64,000 bases of DNA from Cinclus cinclus (GCF_963662255.1 NC_085046.1:129935332-129999331), one strand, 5' to 3'. Shown: positions 38,767 to 52,015, counted from the stretch's first letter. Notes: generated by a model not told the origin, from the letters alone. Numbers and translations are program-made.

Positions 38767-40194
38767 AAAAAAGGACAGTAGCTAACACTCTATATGGAGT
38801 TGAGAATTATTCACTAAAGAATTGCAGGATTACAAATATATGAAAAACATAAAAGCTAAAATCCTAAAGCATCAAGGGAATCTCCTGCAGGAGCACTGAC
38901 ACCAATGCCAGTGTATCAGCAAACAAGCCATGGTGGTGGGATTACACATACCTAAGGACAGACAAGCAAGCTCATGGAGCTGGCCAGGATCACCCGTGGG
39001 AATCTTGCAGCAGTTTGGCTGCAAGGAATCAGCACTGGACATAGTGCAGATGTGGGCCCATCCAAACAGCATGCCTTTCTGTAGAGAAATCCCAAAGCAA
39101 CTTCTTGTCTGTGTTATAGAACCCCAAGCACCGCCCCACAAATGCAATGGTAATAATATCATCAGCTTTTCTCATAACTCGTTGGAAAATCCAATGAACA
39201 GTAAAATGAGGTACTAAGAAAATAGGTATGTGTGCTAATTATGTGTGCTGTTGTAGACAATGTACAGTTAACTGTGAGAAAAGGTTGGAAATGAGAGAAA
39301 GAGAAGAATAATTAAAAATCATTCTGAAGTATGAAAAATGAGCAGTACATGGTCATCCTATGGTACAGTCTGGGATGGATCATTCTATTAAATTCTCTGA
39401 ACTTCTGAAGTCTTTCTAAAGCTGAAGTGGCAGTGCTGCTGATCCTGAGAGAAAGTGGGGATCACTCTGGCAGCCAGGGATATAGAGGAACATCTGAAGC
39501 TGTACCCCTGCTCAGCCCCTTCCCCTGAGTGTCAGTTGGCAATGTGTAGAACTCAGGACTTGCTCCTTGTCAGAGCTGCCAGCTGCCTGAGATGGTAATA
39601 GGTACTGACCTGTTACCAGGAAAGCTCCAGTAAGTGTGTGGTGTGACTGGGGGGGATTTCAAATTGTAACCTCTGCTAAAGCCACTGCAAGAGGGACAGC
39701 ATATCTATAGCCATCCTTCAGGAGCCACAGGTCACATGCCAGTCTGAATGATGAGATTCAAATCAAAAAAAGAAGACTGGTCTGACAAGTTAGGCCTATA
39801 TCTTTATTTTACCAATATGAACAGAACATACCTTTCTAATAGGATGAAAATAAACAAAAATACTGTCCTGCTTTGATTTATAGCCTGGTCAAGTCTGCAC
39901 AATTACACAACAATGTTGTATGAGCACCTGCAGCCATTATTCTCGAGTTTTGCACATCAGGGCTATTTAAAGTGACAGATTGTGTTCCCTGATAATCATT
40001 GTACTTACAGCAAATGCAAACATGTTCATCTGATTTTCACAGAGTCATACACTGAACTATCCCCTGTATTGTCAGGCAGACGAATGCAGCTCTTTGTTTC
40101 AGATCACTGAGAATTTAGAATCCCAGTCAGGCACAGGTTGACTAGATCTGAATTAAAACCTTTTGTCAGCCACCCTTGAAGCAGCTTTAGTATG
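38767..40194. other. Intergenic, LTR to microsatellite
   Basis: No gene or repeat family recognised. Short open frames near 38870-39220 overlap on both strands and look random. Confidence 0.5.
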
Positions 40195-40403
40195 AGGAAG
40201 GAAGGAAGGAAGGAAGGACGGAAGGAAGGAAGGAAGGAAGGAAGGAAGGAAGGAAGGAAGGAAGGAAGGAAGGAAGGAAGGAAGGAAGGAAGGAAGGAAG
40301 GAAGGAAGGAAGGAAGGAAGGAAGGAAGGAAGGAAGGAAGGAAGGAAGGAAGGAAGGAAGGAGGGAAGGAAGGAAGGAAGGAGGGAAGGAGGGAAGGAAG
40401 GAG
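40195..40403. repeat. GGAA tetranucleotide microsatellite
   Basis: About 209 bases of nearly perfect GGAA/GAAG units, roughly 52 repeats, with a GACG interruption near the left end and several GAGG interruptions at the right. The strand is pure purine. Overlapping open frames (KEGR and LPSF repeats) are artefacts. Confidence 0.97.
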
Positions 40404-43400
40404 CGAGCTGTGGAGGAAAATGGGTCAAGTGCAGAAAGGTTATCTCATTAGGGAACAGGGAAAACCTTAATGTTAAATACCATCTATTGTGTGGATATCT
40501 GCAGACCTGGATGGATTTTCAGCCAATAAAAGCATGCTAAGAAGTATGTGTGTATGCACATACATAAATATATACATGTATAAATACATACATTTGTATA
40601 CCTGTAAGTTTAACCAGCTTAAATCCAGTGCCAGTACAATGAGAAACTGGATTTTCTAAGGGCCAAATTGTGCAGAAATCCACAGATGCAGATTTCTAAA
40701 TATAGTAATTAGTTTGATGCAATAAACTTCAGATTTGCCTCCTTTCCAGAAAATTACAAGGCATGTACTAGGAGCTAAATTTCAAGGTCATTGCTATCCC
40801 ATGCAGAACAAAAATAGGTGTTTCAGAAGGCAGCTCTCTGCGGTTCATAAATCTCTGTTCAGCATCACAGAACAGCCTTCAATGGACCTACAAATATTTG
40901 GATCAGTGGAAAATTTGGCCTGAATTATTTGACACAGTAAACAATCTAGAATATTTTATTACTTGTTTAGGTAGTGGTCATCCTGTGGAGAATAGCCAAA
41001 GAAAGAAAACTCTGGTTTAACATAATGTTTTGAAAAATCACTGTAATTTGAAAAGATCCAGGATTTGGGACTATCAGAAAACAGATATAGATTTAATAGC
41101 TGCAGTAGGTATAATATCTAAAATACTAAAAAATCTTAACAGCTAGTGAGCTCTGGAATGAGTGAAACAAGTTTGCTCATATAGTATTGGCATGGAGAAC
41201 TTAAAAATTATCAAGAGAAATCTTTGTGAAGTTTGTTTTTGGAAATGTATTGCTAATTGTATATGAGGTCATAGGTATTTGTTGCTTTACCTCTGGATAT
41301 ACAGCTATCCCTGAATACTCATAATTTACATTTAATTTTAATTTCCCAATTTGTATTCCTGAATAAAATAACCAGTTCGATATAATTGTTTAGTTTATTT
41401 GCTCTTAAAGGTTTGGGGGTTTTTTTGTTACTTTGGTACTGCCTTCATCTGGGGCAGTACCAGGGTGGTTTCAATTAGAGAAGGCAGAGAGTCTGTGGAG
41501 AGGTGGGAAGGGGTGGGATGGAAAACCAAGGATTTTCATCTGCCAACATCATGCTGCAGCCACTATATCACTTGCATGAATTTCTTTGGGACTCTGTACA
41601 AGCTCTGTACAATCCTGTGCTCCCAGAAGGTAGGACAGTGGCAGAGAGGCAGGTTGTGTTATCCTGGGGAAATGTGTTAGTGCTGAATGCTCTGTAGAGA
41701 GTACACGTTGTCCAAGCCTGGCCTGGTCCATGGCAATCCAGCTGAAACACTGAGGTGCAGCCCTGTCCTGGTGTGGCCCTGCCTGTGTCCAGCTCCAGCA
41801 CTGGCTCTGTTATGTCCAGTCTTCCTGCTGAAAAGAGGCAACTTCTCCTTCATGCAGGAGGACGGAAGACCATGACGTTAATTAGTGTTTGTGGGAGTCA
41901 CCTGCCAAACGGCCCTTGGGTTCTCATTTCTATTTCTGTACCCTATCCAAGGCTGTTTTAAGAACATGAAGTACAGAGCACCCTGGTGAGCCTTGCTGCC
42001 AATACACACTGACTCTGTTCCCTCTCTCTGGCCTTGTAAACCTTCAATTCCTTTCTCTGCTGTCTAAATAAGCTGGATGGTAGGTGGACTCTGCAGAACT
42101 CACCCCTTGGTTAGGACAGAGAGGGAAGCAGCTACAAAGCTCTGCAGGCAAGAGAATGAACTCAGTGTAGCCTTCCCTTTTTAACTTTCATCAGGGCCCA
42201 GTGTTTGATGAGTCTGTCCTGGTGGCCCATCCTGCTTACTTTATTCTCTGAAAGATCACAGAAGAAAGGTGGGATATCAGGTATGTCTCCTGGCATGTCA
42301 GGCTTCCTCAGCTGTCAGTACTCCTTCACAGTCACAGTCACTTTTATTTCCTGCCTGTGGCAGCAGAGCAGTGGGATTCCTGGGGTCTTCATCTGTGCTG
42401 TACACGGAATCCCCACGTGCTGTGCAGGGAACTGACCTCGCTCCCACCACAGCAGTCAGGATTTCACACCAGCAGCATGAATATGAAATCTTTCTGAAAT
42501 TAATTTTTAAGTTGCTAAGCCCTTTGTTGCACTTCTACTTTTGTTGTCACACAGCAACATGTTTTGGCAATCCTAAAGTTACCAGCATTTCAGTGTCTAG
42601 TGTCTCACAGAAATCTTATATATGGCCACAGAGAAACCTATAAGGCCTGCAGTGGATTTTTTTTCTGTTATTTTTTAAAAACATCCTGAAATTTAACTCA
42701 AACTGAGGAAGGAGAAACTATTGCAGGAATTATTTGAGTTATTGCTACTGCTCTACCTTGGCTGTGAAACATCACAAACCCTGGACAAATGTCCAGATAC
42801 AATAGAGTTTGTCTGAATAAATTTCTGGGTGGATAAAAAATGTTCATTTAGAAGAACACATGATTAGTCTAAATTGACATAATCAAATACGTCTTGGGGG
42901 CAATAAATACATTATCCTCTTATGCAAGAAAATGTGCGGCAAAGATTCTTCATTCTTACTCTCTAGGAAGTTTTTAGGCCACCTCAGCTGTCCTGGAAAT
43001 CTCTTGATTTGCCTATATGGAAATATAGAAATATTATCTTTATTTTACCTTTCAGGGTGATGGTAAGGATGTTACAGGTGGCCACTGAACCAGAGGACTC
43101 TGCAAACCAGAGTTTTGCCTCCGAGTTTTGGAGCCCCCAGGGATCTGCCCCTCCCAGTCCCAGGGATGCATCGTGCAGCTGTTCCTGGTGCAGGGAGGGC
43201 TGGCAGCGAGGCTGCGGCTCCTGTTCGAGCACACCGCCAGGATGCCCACAGCACGTACAGCCGGTGCAGATAACCCAGCCCTGCTGCTCCTCTCTCGGGT
43301 GCGGTCTGGGGTTCCCTGCAGAAACCCCACAGCCTCCGTCTCAGGGTCACAAACTCAGCCACATTCACGGACCGCCAAACATCAGCGTGGCTCCAAGTCC

Positions 43401-43560
43401 TCTAACACCCCGCCCAGACCTGGACCCTTTTACCCGGGCTACGGGTCTCCTCTACTCGATGCTATCGTGGCTCAAATCTTGCTAGCGAGGTTTACGTGCA
43501 CACCCCCAGGGTAAAACTCTGGGGCACACCGACCTGCAGTCCCTTCCCGCCTGCTGCCAC
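40404..43560. other. Intergenic, microsatellite to ERICH5 CpG island
   Basis: AT-rich up to about 43060, then GC-rich towards ERICH5. No gene recognised. The open frames of 92-158 codons around 43000-43515 overlap on both strands and show no domain. Confidence 0.55.
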
Positions 43561-43732
43561 TCACACTTGTGGCACCCTGACACAGCGCAGAAATCCGCCC
43601 CGGGGCGGCGGTGGCCGGGATGAGCGGCAGGGGAGTATTTAAGGCTCCATCGCCGGGGCCGCCCCGCCGTCCCCCCGGCTCCCTAGATCGGTGCTGCCCG
43701 GCGGCCGCTCCAGCCGCGCCTCGCCGCGCTCC

Positions 43733-43792
43733 GACCCGACCCGACCGGACCCGACTGGACCCGACGGGACCTGACCCGACGGGACCTGACCC
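43733..43792. repeat. GACCC/GACCT short tandem repeat in ERICH5 5' UTR
   Basis: About twelve five-base units (GACCC, GACCG, GACTG, GACGG, GACCT) in a row, ending 38 nt before the ATG. They form higher-order copies such as CCCGACGGGACCTGA, present twice. Likely transcribed. Confidence 0.85.
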
Positions 43793-43830
43793 AGGTGTCG
43801 GGAGAGGCTGCAGAGCCCGCCCGCCCCGCC

Positions 43831-46800
43831 ATGGGCTGCTCCAGCAGCGCCCGCAGCCGCCCCCAGGAGCCTCCGCCGCTGCCGGGTGAGCGGGGCCGGG
43901 GGAGCGGGGCCGGGGGAGCGGGGCCGGGGGAGCGGGGCCGGGGGCTGCCCGCAGAGCTCTTTGGGGATGCGGGGCCGCGCTGCTATCAGGGTGGTCCCGT
44001 CCCATCCTGTCCCGTCCCGGGGAAGGCGCCGCGGGTGCGCGTCCCGCAGAAATCCCGCGGGGACAGAAGCCGGTCGAGTTTGCCTCGGCTTTTAATTCTG
44101 CCCGCGCAGTGGAGGGAACTGCTCCCCGTGAGTGATGGCTTCGAAACTGGTGTTTCTTGTGAATGAACGCCCAAGTCCCTTCCGCTCCGCAGGCTGTTTT
44201 TGTTTGTTTAATTTCCAGACGGGTCCTGCTTTTGCTCCTTTTGTGTAGTGCCTTGCCAGTCTCGTGGTCTTTCTTTCCCTCTTTAAAAGAATAGTGAATA
44301 TTTGACTCCATTATCCTTCCTTTTCCTTACAAAATCCACCCCGACATAGTGCGCAGCACCGGCAACGTTCCCGTGGCTTTGATTGGCTCAAGCCACAGCA
44401 GACTAATTTTATGAGCAAGGTATATTTGTAGGATGTTCCATAAGAATATCCTTGCTATTCAATGGAAGTAAAACAAAACTTGGTTTCCATATTCATCATA
44501 TTTAGCTCTTTGCTCCAAGGAAGGTTTGGAAACACTTCTGTAAGAACCTGAATGCTGCACTTACAGGAATTGTCCTCTCCAGAAAGATGTATCTTGAAGG
44601 CAGATACAAAAATCTTGTTTGCATTTCATTTCACTGCATTTCTTTCCTATATTCTTGAGTTTTGATCTGTTGTTGCTACTCTGCCTGCAGCATCCATGGT
44701 TTTTGAATGTTGTAAGTTTATATTCTGTGTTCTGTCTTGTGATGCTGTGGCTTGTGACTGCAGAGAGGAGAGTAGGTTGTGTGGGTGAGCGTTGCCTGTG
44801 CCACTACAGAGCCAGCACACATCTGCAGACCAAGGAGCCCTGCTGAATGTATCAGAAGAAACCTCTTTATGCTGTTCCTGCTGTCTCAGTCATTGTACCA
44901 ATTCCTCTGCCTTTCCATCCTCCACTAAAAGATACCTGCACAGGAATGCTGAAGGGCTCAAGGAAAGGGCAGAAGTAATTTATTCTGAGTATTTTAATTA
45001 TTCTGTATAAAAGCATGTTCATGGCAGGATAGGTCATGAAATGTACTAAATACATATACTAATGCAATGGTAAGGAAGAAGTGCAGTTTGTAATTACAGC
45101 TGAAAGATCTGAATTAATTTGGCAATTACTAACCAGTTACGTTAACCATTTACTAATTCACTTTAATAAGAAAAGATAATTTGTAAAAAAACCAAACTTC
45201 TCTAAATAAGTTAATAGAGGAAAACATATTTAATTTTCTTCCGTTGTCGTGTAACTCACAAAACTTTGAGGCCTTTCCAAAAGGAAAGAAGGCAAACAGA
45301 AATTACCGTAGCCATGGCCTACTTACATTTTACACATTTTTCTTTGTTTCTCCAGCTGAAATAGTCTACAGCAGGGAAAATAAAAATTTAAAATTTAAAA
45401 ATAAAACAAAACTAGAAGGAATCCTAGGAATGCTGACTGCCACATGATGTTCATTTTTCTTGGGGATAAAGGTATTGAACAGATTACTGAGAGGACTTAT
45501 TTTTTCCATATTAGGGAATTCTTTGCATTTCAGATGAGAGCAGAGGAATGCTTCCAGGGTTTCTAGCAGTGCAGATCTTGTGTTGCATGGCAGTATTTTA
45601 TAATCCAATTTATATAAAAACATTTTGATGTAGAGAGGGCTAGCTGGAAGTTACAGGGCTGATGTTTATAGGAGCTGCAGGAGATTCTTACTAATAATAC
45701 ATTTGAATTGTTTCTTTTACTGCTAACATGAATTAAAACTTTATATAACATGCTAATTTTTGTGGCTCATTTGTTTCTGCCTGTCCATCTGGCCCTGAGC
45801 AAGGCGAAGGCATGAAAAGTGTCTAAAGGGATGAAAAATAAAAATGTGAAAAGATGGAATGTCTGGTCTCTGAGCATACATTGCTTTTAAAATCACTGCT
45901 TAGAATAATTTAAGTCTAAGATTTATTCACTACTATTCTGATTGGGTATCTGTTTCATCTTGAGCTTCATTCTAGGAAAAGGAGTGCTTGGAAGACAAGG
46001 TGTGATAGAGATTTAGAGAAAGTAATAAGGGAAATATATTTGCTGTTTCTCACAATGCAAGAACTGCCACTTGATGAAATGACCAGCAGCAGGCTTAAAA
46101 CCAGCCAAGATGTGTTTTACAGGGGATGTAAGTGGGCTGCAGCCCCCATTACCATTGGTTGTAGTGGAAACTGAGTGTAAACAGATTGAAAAGGGCTGAT
46201 AGGACAGGTTGACAGAGGGATCCCACCGACAGACTGACACTCAGGCCCGTGGGCTGGGGCCCTCTGCCCTTTTCTGCCCCTCAGCAGCTGTCAGAGGCAG
46301 GGTCTTGCCCTGGGGGGGGTCTGCTGTCTGAGATGTGCAGTTGAGTTTACCTCCTGTTGCTTGAGTTGCATTATAAATTGCCATACCACTGTGGATTTGG
46401 AAGGGTTAGTTGGAACTTGGATGGTTTGACAGTTCCTGGGACAAATGAGGTTTTATCTGTCTCATAGTCAAAATCGCCTTCTGCCTGCCTCAACAGTCCA
46501 GATTCTCAGTTCTTGCTCTTCTGGCTGAGCCATCCTTCCCTGGGTCTGTTGGCACATGCTGACTAGGTGACACTTGCTGGGGAGGTGTTTTGTTTGAATG
46601 TCTCAAAAGAACTGTAAACTTACTTTAAGGACAGCAGTATTCAAGCAGATGTTTCAAGAGCAGGGTGTACTACTACTGGTTTTTTCCTGTTCATCTACGT
46701 CTGTATGAACATATACAGACATGTTCATCTGTGAACAGTATCATATGGTTCTGTTTACTGGCTTTGACATTGCAATTATAATTTTATCAGAAAATACAGT

Positions 46801-49800
46801 TTTTCCAGTTTTGTAATTATTATATAAACAGATTTCATGAATTACTGGGGGTTTCATCCTGACATTCTTCAAGAAAAGGTTAAGTACAAGATCCTGTCAG
46901 ACTGAATTTCATTAGAATGTTGGTAAGTCAGTCTGATAGGTACGTATAGCTCATTTGAGTCTTCAGCTTTTATCCTTAAATACCTGTCAAAGCAATTTTG
47001 TCAGTTCTTTATTCATAATTTTTTTCTGCCAAAACCCAATGCTTTACTAGCCAAGAAGCTGATGAAAGAACCGGAAGTCTTAATTTGTTTAGGCTTCCTG
47101 TTGTTGAATTTTTTATTAGAGAAATCATAGTATGAATGGTAGTTTATTACTGAAAAAAACAGACAAAGTGGTTTTTGTTGTAAGAAGTGGGCACTGCTCA
47201 TCCTCTGGGTTCTCAGGGTTTATATTCAGTCCACCTGGAGATACCACCAGAACTTCTCACATGCAGCCCAGGACATCAGCTCCCTTACACTCCCCACATT
47301 GATCCTGTGCTTGGTTTGGGGCAGGAAAGGTTGCTTCCTTGCAGTGTCCCATCACCAACAAACCACCTGCACACTGCAGATTCATAAGGGAAAATATAAT
47401 AGAACATTGACTTGCTTGCTTCATACACAAATGTATTACATGCGTCAAATGAAAACTTATTTTTTTATGTAAGAGCAGCATCATCCTCTACTGGATATGT
47501 GTGGATATGTGCAACAGACCCGTGAGGGAGTATTACCTGTAGCCAGGAGGGAGATCTTTGACAGATAGTGCTTGTGTGGTTCACTGTGGGTTTAGTTCAA
47601 ATTCAGCTTATGTGCCCATTCACCAATTATCTGTAATTCTCTTTTTCCTTTCCTTGCCCTACTGTAACTAAAAGCATCATCAGGTGCAAACACCCTGACT
47701 GCAGATGACCATGAAACCACAGCTGACCAAACACAGTTGGACCCAGCACAGCATGTGAGCCTTGCCTCTGAGGAGACCAGCCCGGGCCAAGAGCTGCTGG
47801 GAGAGGAGGCTTCAGCCACGATCCTGGGTGTGGAGGGGAACACAGAGTCGGTCAGTAAAAGGGAGGAGCCAGAGGGCACCGAACCCCTGCCTGCAGGAGA
47901 GGAGGACAGCTCTGAGCTGCCCACTGTGTGGCGAGAGGAGAGCAGGGGGCCTTCACCACCAGCACCAGGAGAAGACGCTGGGGCACCATCTCCAGGACCA
48001 GCAGAGGACAGTGGGCTGGCAGAGGGCAGTGACAGCTCTGCAGTGGAAGTCATCGAGAAAGTACATATTACTGAAGAGGACCACCTCACTGAGGGTAATA
48101 GTTGTGCTTTCATAAATTCAGGAGACCAAAATTTGCCTCCAGGGACTTCTGTGTGGGGCCTTTTGGCTTTACTAAGAGCCTCAGATGGGCTTCTGGAGCC
48201 AGAATTTGGTCCAGGGAGCTTGTACAATGTGAGGCATAGAAGAACGTGGTCTGGGAAGCCTCAGATTTACAAGTCCAAGCTGTAATAAATTCAATCAGCA
48301 TTTCCATCTCTGCTACTTCATTTCATGTCCTTTTTGTTCGTAGCAGGTAAAATGTCCTGCCATACCCCTCATTTAAAACACTGTGTCTCTGGGTAGGTCA
48401 GACACATTTCTTGATATTTGCACAGTCCAAAGGCTTAATTACTTAATCACATGTACTAATTATAAACCAACTGTTCTTGCACACATAAAGCTGGAGGGTG
48501 CATGCTTGAATGTAGAAGAAAAAGCATCTCTTTGAGGCAAACTTGGCATGTCCAGTCTGTCTAGAAGCTTGGCTACAAGACAAGCAGAACAGAAGTAGTA
48601 GTAGAGAGACATAGGGCTGTCTTTGCACAAATACTTGGACATCACTGGATGGGGAAAGAGGCTGTGTGAGGAAGCAGTAGTGCCTGAGGTGATGGGTATT
48701 TCCCCGTGCTCTGGAGGGACTTTTAGCAGGAGGTGTGCTTTTGGAAATTGCAGGCTATGCTTGTCCTTTTGTTAGTGCCCAGAGGACATGGACTGCACAT
48801 CCAGAAGATGAATACACTTCACAGGAGGAATCAAATTTCTCCTAAATGAAATGCTCAATAAAAAACTCAGTAAGGAATCAGACACATTCCTGGGGTAGGT
48901 CTTCTTCAGGGAATTAGCAGGTGAAGCACACGAGGAGTATTTCTCTGCAAGGAGAATCCTCAGTCCAGTTTTACCTTGAAGAAGTGCGAGGTGCAGAAGG
49001 ACTGATCTGTGTGAAATCCAGGGCCAGTTGCACACACTGCCACTAATTCTGTGGCCTTGTGCTGCATGTCTCTGAACTGGCTATATGAATCTCATTCTTT
49101 GCATCCTGCATGCAGAGCATGGTCGTTGGATTGCTTTGTCGTCTCCTGCGTCTCTTCACAAAAGAATTTTGTCCTCTACATAAAATGGGCATCTGTCCTT
49201 TGGAATAAAGCCTTGTTTTATGTAAGCAGCAAATGACAGGCTGCTCACCTGTTAAACACACATCCTGCCCAGCTGCAAACTCCTATTTCATTATTCATCA
49301 TTTCTAAGCCTCAGGGCAGCACCAGAGGCAGAGCAGCACACCCTGGACCTTGGGCTGTCACCTCTCATCAGTGGAAAGATATTTACAGTTGTCTGTCTGG
49401 CTGAAGATGAGCTGTGGGGCTTTTAGCACCAAGTGATCTGTGCTGGGCAAGTGAATGAAGCTTTTGGGGCAAAGAGTTTTGCTCCTATTACTTCCAAGGT
49501 AGAAGTAATACTTTTACTTGTGTGCATTCTCTTTCCAGAGGCATCTGATGAAGAAGGGATTTTCTAATTTTATGCTATGGTACATATGATACTTAGCATT
49601 TGTTTTGCTTTCCCTTTATGCTTCCTTAGCTATGGGAGGAAATAAGTTAGGCAGCACTTTCCCTGGGAAAGCAGGGTTTCAGCCAGACTTGCATGTTACC
49701 ATGTTTTCTGTTTCTGTTTTGTTCCAATTGCAAATAAAACTGCACATCTATGAAATAAAATACAGGAAAAATAATTTGAACAGAAATAGTACTCATGATG

Positions 49801-50212
49801 TCCTTTGGATACAGAATCAAGGGGATTTTGTGAAAGCATTAGGAGAACTTCATGGGCATGAGACAAACATACATCTGGATGATGAAAAGTGGGATCATCC
49901 TGTTTGTTCTCTATGGGTTCATTCAGGGGGTACCTTGGTAAGGGGCATTGGACAGCTGAAAAAGCAAAATCAGGTTTACAGACAGGAGCTGGGGCACTTG
50001 GTGCTTTTTCTTAGTGGATCCTAATTTGATCTCCATGGTTACCATTCCCAGGTGAGACGGGAGAGCAGGTGGAAACTGAGCTGCTCAGTGAGACAGTAAG
50101 TCAAGGGCCTGAAACAAAAGAAGAAGAAACAGGAGAAGCTGTGGATAGTGCAGCAACGACAGAGATAGGTATGTTGACAGAGGAGGGAAGGACCACATGG
50201 GTTATTGTTTAA
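43831..50212 (+). CDS. ERICH5: Glutamate-rich protein 5
   Basis: Exons 43831-43885, 47684-48094 and 50052-50212 join in frame (627 nt) to give 208 aa. Function is unknown in any species as far as I know. The N-terminus [15 protein letters not shown] carries Gly2 for N-myristoylation and Cys3 for palmitoylation, so I infer membrane anchoring; human ERICH5 also begins MGCSSSA. The middle is acidic and low-complexity ([24 protein letters not shown]) and looks disordered. The C-terminal exon ([20 protein letters not shown] then [16 protein letters not shown]) matches the human C-terminus. Human ERICH5 is about 374 aa, so the central exon is much shorter here. I end the protein at TAA 50210-50212 because a poly(A) signal follows at 50458; a donor GTATGT at 50169 offers an alternative end. 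Confidence 0.85.
43886..47683 (+). other. ERICH5: ERICH5 intron 1
   Basis: A 3.8-kb intron from GTGAGC to CATCAG. Apart from the GC-rich repeat at its start I recognise nothing. An antisense open frame of 279 codons over 43472-44311 is a GC-content artefact. Confidence 0.65.
43888..43943. repeat. 14-bp GC-rich tandem repeat at the ERICH5 intron 1 donor
   Basis: Four exact copies of GAGCGGGGCCGGGG begin two bases after the start of the GT donor (43886), so the first copy is part of the splice-site context. The G-runs suggest quadruplex potential. Confidence 0.92.
48095..50051 (+). other. ERICH5: ERICH5 intron 2
   Basis: If retained, the frame continues from exon 2 to a TAA at 48283-48285. 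A possible small exon at 49539-49567 (acceptor TTTCCAG, correct phase, EASDEEGIF then stop) could give an alternative C-terminus, but the homologous human C-terminus is encoded by the exon at 50052. Confidence 0.55.
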
Positions 50213-50457
50213 GAGACAGCAAAGACTGTGCTGTCCTTAATGAGGATATCTTGTTATTCCCCTGTTGGCATACAGCTGCTTTCTGCATTTTTACGCAAGA
50301 GAGTCAAAAATACTTTACATTAAAAGACATTTTTGGAAGCAATCAATTGGAAGTCATGTTTTTCACATGGGTTATCTTTATATAATACATGAGCCTTACC
50401 AGTGACAACTTTTCCTTCTTTGGGAGGAATGACAGACTGTAACATGCAGTCTTGGAA

Positions 50458-50463
50458 AATAAA
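50458..50463 (+). terminator. ERICH5: ERICH5 poly(A) signal
   Basis: AATAAA 246 nt after the proposed stop codon, with a T/G-rich stretch further on (GGCTTGTTTTTGT). It supports ending the gene in this exon. Confidence 0.6.
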
Positions 50464-50884
50464 AACCTTTGTTAAAATCATGACTCCGCTCATTATTATT
50501 TCCAGGCTTGTTTTTGTAAGCTAAGCCTTAATGTTGCTTTGTGATTTCCATTCTATGCCAATCATTTTAGATGCCCTTGTTCTCCTTATCAGCTGAAATC
50601 AGCACTGTGGTGCTGTGGTGAAAGCACATTGCACAGCATATTCAATCACATGGTGGGAAGGAAAAGTCACAGGCCAAATGAAGTTCCTCTGGAAAACTGT
50701 CACACCAGTGAAGAGAAAAATTGAAGGGGATAAGATTATTCCTCTGGCAGACTTTGAGATTATGGTCAAAATTCTGTCACCACAGTCTTGCTACGAAAGT
50801 TATTACTTCCTCTTCCTACATATTCACTAAGAACCTCACACTTGAGTCTATCATGTAAGGTGTTCACGTGACCCAGAAGGCAGA

Positions 50885-51055
50885 ATTAGAATCATAAAAT
50901 TATTTGGGTTGGAAAGGATCTCTAAGATCATTGAATCCAACTGTTAACTCAGCGCTGCCATCACTAAATCCTGTCCCTAAGTGCTGTATCCAAACGTTTT
51001 TTGAACGCCTCCAGGGATGGTGATTCCACCACCACAGGTTACTCTATGGTATTGC
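50885..51055 (-). mobile_element. CR1 LINE 3' fragment
   Basis: Reverse CR1 tail: TTGGGTTGGAAAGGATCTCT, AAGATCATTGAATCCAACTG and CGCCTCCAGGGATGGTGATT. Edges are approximate. Confidence 0.9.
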
Positions 51056-51869
51056 TGGAAAGTTGGAAAGGATGAGCAGGCAATGCAGACAACTCCTTCT
51101 TTCCCCCAGCAAACGTTATTGCAATAGTTGGAGTTACCTTCTCCCTCTTCCCTCCCTCCTAGCCACTGGCATACTTAGTAATGCTCAAAATCTCTCTGGG
51201 CTAGTGAGTACTTCTGTAACTCAGAAGAGAACAGCTTCAGCAGAAAGGGTGGTAGATACCTTACACCAGTGTCTTTCATGACTTCCAGAGGAACCTCTTG
51301 CACCTGGGCTGAGCAGTCTTTGGTTCCTACCCAATGCTGGTATGTGCCACAGCCTTAGGGCAAGGCAGTGTGTTGCACTGCTGCTTGTGCTTCTGCTAGA
51401 GAACTAAGGGAAATGGTTTTCAGCATAAACACTGCAGCCTGTAGGACAAGTAGGGCGGTGGTCAGGCAGTTTGGTCAAGGCTTATGTGCCTTTGTGACCT
51501 TGTGATTACCCAAGTAAAATTAGATCAGCAGTGATAAAAAAAAAAAGCTCACTTCACTTTAATTTTCATGTTTGACAGTTCTCATCTTTACAGATTGTTA
51601 CTTTTTAAGCTAGCCTATGACGACAAGCAGTTGTTGCTCATTGACAACTGTTCTTTTGCAGGATCTTTAAATTTATGCCAGATAGCTTCACCTATTAAGT
51701 CAAAACAAGTTTAATCAACCAGCTTGTTTTTTAATGTCTTAAAATTATGTCTTTTTTAAAAGCTCCTGTGCTTTTGCAAAGAATCGTCTCTCTGTGCTGT
51801 GAATTCAGCAAAGCACTTAACTTGATTCTAGGAAGCCTCAAAGAACATCTTCCTGTTCCTGAAGAGTAA

Positions 51870-52015
51870 GAGAACCATAGAAAGGCTTGGGTAGGAATGG
51901 ACCTTAAAGATCACCTAGTTTCAACCCTCCTCCCATGGGAAGGGATACCACCCATTGGAAAAGGTTGGTCAGGGCTCCATCCAACTTGGCCTTGAACACT
52001 TCCAGAAATTTCACC
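51870..52015 (-). mobile_element. CR1 LINE 3' fragment
   Basis: Reverse CR1 tail: AGAACCATAGAAAGGCTTGG, ACCTTAAAGATCACCTAGTT, CTCCATCCAACTTGGCCTTG and AACACTTCCAG. Confidence 0.9.

Larger units (their letters stand above)
43565..44080 (+). promoter_or_regulatory. ERICH5: ERICH5 CpG-island promoter
   Basis: Dense CpG around the start codon. A TATA-like TATTTAAG lies at 43636-43643, about 190 nt before the ATG, so transcription may start near 43670. The inferred 5' UTR holds a GACCC-type tandem repeat. The transcription start is not directly shown. Confidence 0.6.

Noticed and set aside
40153..40470. Open frames encoding KEGR and LPSF repeats
   Set aside because: Direct translation of the GGAA microsatellite.
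43472..44311. Antisense 279-codon open frame across the ERICH5 first exon
   Set aside because: Low-complexity, GC-driven, opposite to a recognised coding exon, and no splice or domain support.
48095..48285. ERICH5 ending by reading through the exon 2 donor
   Set aside because: The downstream exon at 50052 matches the human C-terminus in the right phase, so the read-through tail is intronic.
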